Origin: Argentina anserina
Lineage: Eukaryota; Streptophyta; Magnoliopsida; Rosales; Rosaceae
Assembly: GCF_933775445.1 (NCBI RefSeq)
Contig: NC_065875.1
Coordinates: 1,860,001 to 1,924,000, forward strand
Direction of reading: 5' to 3'
Length of the DNA: 64,000 nucleotides
A model generated the notes under the pieces. That model did no database searches. It saw only the letters and a program-made list of their open reading frames with translations, and was not told where the DNA came from. The first letter of the stretch is position 1. The number at the start of each line of letters is the position of its first letter. Both the position numbers and the translations under genes were made by a program. Shown in pieces: positions 61,455 through 64,000 of this stretch.

Positions 61455-63551
61455 GATGCCTCTCCTTGTTTACGTTTCTCGAGAGAAAAGACCTTCTCAT
61501 GCCCATCATTTTAAGGCTGGAGCTCTCAATGTTCTTGTATGCACACATCTCCCTTTCTTCTTATATATAACACATATACGTGATATTTATTTTGATTTCC
61601 TGGATTGATATGGGATGCAAAACACAATTTGCAGCTCCGGGTCTCTGGTGTTATCAGTAATTCCCCCTTCATATTAGGCCTTGATTGTGACATGTATTGC
61701 AATGATCCAAGTTCGGCACGTCAGGCAATGTGTTTCCACCTTGATCCCAAGCTCTCACCCTCGCTAGCACTAGTTCAATTCCCTCAGAAATTTCACAACA
61801 TCAGTAATAATGACATCTACGACAGCCAGATGAGATCGATTTTTTCGGTATGAATATGGTAGTATATATTATCAAATCAGCCAAAACCCTAGCTAGATTT
61901 CGTCTTTGACTAGTAAGTTGTTGTTGAACGTATAGGTGCTATGGCAAGGTTTTGATGGACTTCAAGGGCCATGCGTGTGCGGTACTGGCTATTATATCAA
62001 GAGGTTGTCGTTGTATGGAAGATCCCTAAAGAATGGTATGTATACTGGTTTGATTACTAAGCAGTCATTATTCTATTGAACAACTGCAAACCACTCGATA
62101 AATGGTTAATCACAAACCTGTGTTGTCACTTTCGTTACCCGCAGATCTACTCACTGTGAAGTTTTACCGATATCGTATTTTTGATTATACTTTTAATGGT
62201 GCATGTTGGTTCTGTCACTTCTGTACGTGTTCTATGTTACTTACTTTTGCTTTGCTCGAAAAAATTTTGTGTAGATAAAAAAGATCTTATGGAATTTAGA
62301 CAGCCTATTGGTCCATCAAATGAGTTCATAAAATCCCTGCTTGGAAACTACAAGCCTGATATGAAAATGGCAGTGCTAGCTGAGACCCAAAATCTAGCGT
62401 CTTGTACCTATGAAGATGGCACCAAATGGGGTGAAGAGGTGAATTCTACAACTGATGAAAGTTGAGCAATCTAGCTTCATTAAGAAACGAAGTATAACTA
62501 ACATACTGTTTTCTTCAATCTATGGCAGGCTGGTTTCTTATACGCGTCTGTTGTGGAAGATTATTTCACTGGGTTCGCTAGCTTGCATTGCAAGGGTTGG
62601 AATTCAGTGTATTGCGATCCACCAAGGCCTCAGTTTTTGGGCAGTGGCACTACTAATTTGAATGATTTTTTGGTCCAAGGGACGAGGTGGAGTTCTGGGT
62701 TGGTTGATGTTGGCATCTAAAATACTGCCCTCTTATATTTGGCCTGTTTAAAATGCCTTTCCTTGAATGTATGTGCTATGCATGGGCAGCAATTTTCCCT
62801 ATTTCCCATTTCTTCTCGCTCTGGTGCCTTGGAACTATACCTCAGCTTTGCCTACTACTTAACGGCATTTCCCTGTACCCTGAGGTAAATATATACGTTG
62901 GAGCACTACTTAAGAAGTTAAGAGTTGGAACATTAATTACTATCATGGTTAAAGAAGATTCAAACATGGCCGGTGATCATATCACTTTTCTTAATGTTTC
63001 TGCAGGTCTCAAGTTCGTACTTCTGGATATATTCATTCGTATTCATCTCATATGTTTCGAGAAACTTATCCGAGGTTCTCACAACAGGACTACCATTACA
63101 ACACTGGATTTACGAGCAAAGAATATGGATGATGAAATCTGTTACATCTAACTTCTATGGTAGTCTTGATGCTTTAATGAAGAAATTTGGTTTGAGGGAA
63201 GCTAGTTTCTTCCCAACAAATAAAGTTGACGACTTGGAGCAACTCAAGCGCTATAACGCGGGAGTATTTGATTTCCGAACCTCAATCATCTTTCTTGTTC
63301 CGTTGGCTTCCCTGGTTATCTTGAGCATGGCTTCCTTCTGTGCGGGCATTGCCAGAGTGATCTTTCTGGGGGAGTTGGAGAAGTTGTTTATACAAGTCTT
63401 CATTCCATTTTATGCAGTGGTGGTCAATTATCCTATCATTGAAGGAATGCTAATACGGAAAGATAATGGTCGCATTCCAGCATCAGTCACCGTATTGTCA
63501 GCTATAGTTTGCATCATTTTCTGCGTTTTGGGTTCATTTATTTTCATGTAG

Positions 63552-64000
63552 CAAGGTTTATTAACCTGCTCCGTTGTTTCTTTAGAGTCAATATATAATG
63601 TTTTCTTTCTAGCAAAACTAGAGATAGCCAGATAGCTATATGTCATCGATCAGTATGTCAGTCAATTTTACTAACCTCCGAAGCCCGAAAGTGGAGGAAC
63701 CGACGAAAAGTATCGGGGTGATTTTCGAATTTCAATTTACATTAAGATATGCGTACTAGTCTAAGTTGTTAAAAGGTCATGATTCTAGTCGAGTAGTCGG
63801 CTTTCTTTTCCTACATTATAGACCCTCATCCAAATTGGTTCAAAATTAAGAGACATCAGACTTAATTACTAGCTAGTACTAGCTCTTGCATGCTTGTTCA
63901 ATTTATGCATTCTAGTTAGTACGTAGTTATGTATTCTTGCTAGTCTTATTTGTACGTAGTTCATACGAATATATAGTACCATATGACTTCAGTGGTTATA
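63552..64000. other. 3' flank of the CslG pseudogene
   Basis: Aligns with 34154-34806 apart from a deletion relative to A near 63885 and small indels. Non-coding. Confidence 0.6.

Larger units (their letters stand above)
56707..63551 (+). pseudogene. CslG pseudogene, broken in exons 3 and 7
   Basis: Exons: 56707-57312, 58408-58503, 59002-59057 plus 61458-61536 (split by a transposon), 61635-61847, 61936-62035, 62275-62438, 62529-62884, 63006-63551. All splice sites remain GT-AG and six exons have the same length as in unit A. Two lesions are decisive. A CACTA element in exon 3 brings a stop within about ten codons, leaving about 260 residues with the first Asp motif but no DCD or QxxRW. In exon 7, TCCAAATA became TAAAATA, a 1-bp loss that creates TAA at 62718-62720. 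Exon 7 also has 3 extra bases (one codon). The remaining catalytic words are intact: LSDDGG, LDCDMY, VED (the usual form) and QGTRW. The low divergence of its exons suggests loss was recent. A truncated or mis-spliced transcript is possible. Confidence 0.93.
52715..64000 (+). repeat. Direct duplication unit B (carries the CslG pseudogene)
   Basis: Aligns in order with 26880-34806 and continues to the window edge (CATATGACTTCAGTGGTTATA). B alone has inserts at 53255-55267, about 56140-56300, 57365-58380 and 59058-61454. Between inserts, exons and spacer are very similar to A. The spacer pieces 52715-53254 and 55268-56630 hold no supported gene. Confidence 0.9.

Noticed and set aside
1..64000. 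tRNA, rRNA, CRISPR or riboswitch features
   Set aside because: I found no cloverleaf-like box A/B arrangement, rRNA-like sequence or regularly spaced repeats. The TGGTATCAGAGC words are retroelement primer sites.

Overview
The window is nuclear DNA from a flowering plant, most likely a eudicot. It has widely spaced intron-containing genes, long A+T-rich spacers, nested LTR retrotransposons, MITEs, and hAT, Mutator, Harbinger and CACTA-type insertions. A rosaceous host (rose or strawberry relatives) is my guess from the look of the repeats and the CslG protein. The sequence alone does not prove it. I see no bacterial-style operons, CRISPR array, rRNA or tRNA genes.

Only two protein-coding genes look intact. 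(1) A single-exon gene at 18399-19847 encodes a 482-residue FHA-domain protein with AT-hook-like basic motifs, probably nuclear. (2) An eight-exon gene at 30561-34153 encodes a 737-residue cellulose synthase-like G (CslG) glycosyltransferase, whose splice junctions I could reconstruct one by one. A second CslG copy (56707-63551) has the same eight exons. It is broken by a 2.4-kb CACTA transposon in exon 3 and by a 1-bp deletion with a stop codon in exon 7. The two copies lie in a direct duplication that starts near 26880 and 52715 and still aligns at the right edge of the window.

Layout. 1-2278: the 5' end (LTR, primer-binding site, gag) of a minus-strand gypsy-type element. 2750-2865: a LINE tail. 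2896-8596: a decayed Ty1/copia element with 185-bp LTRs, split in its reverse transcriptase by a 1.4-kb solo-LTR-like insert. 9185-10338: LINE 3' end. 11152-11710: Emigrant-type MITE. 12112 to about 13560: decayed gypsy LTR. 14.9-16.4 kb: retroelement debris. 18.3-19.85 kb: FHA gene. 20.0-21.4 kb: an old internal duplication. 23.4 kb: 95-bp tandem repeat. 24.0-25.1 kb: a 1.1-kb near-perfect palindrome. 25.7-26.5 kb: Harbinger-type MITE. 26.9-34.8 kb: duplication unit A with CslG. 34.8-52.7 kb: nested LTR retrotransposons. These include an outer gypsy LTR entered just behind its primer-binding site by a minus-strand gypsy element with 3-kb LTRs, then a non-autonomous TGGCGCC-primed relic carrying a 900-bp tandem duplication. 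52.7-64.0 kb: duplication unit B with the CslG pseudogene.

The two duplication units form a natural experiment, because each reveals the empty site of insertions in the other. Unit A carries a hAT-like insert holding a mitochondrial-carrier exon, a Mutator-type element with 111-bp terminal repeats and a MITE in intron 5. Unit B carries a different hAT-like insert, a 1-kb insert in intron 1 and the CACTA element. I did not find a convincing new biological system. The most unusual items are the long palindrome, the carrier-exon insertion with an inverted copy of its own flank, the conserved-LTR but ruined-interior gypsy element, and the mosaic identity between the CslG copies.
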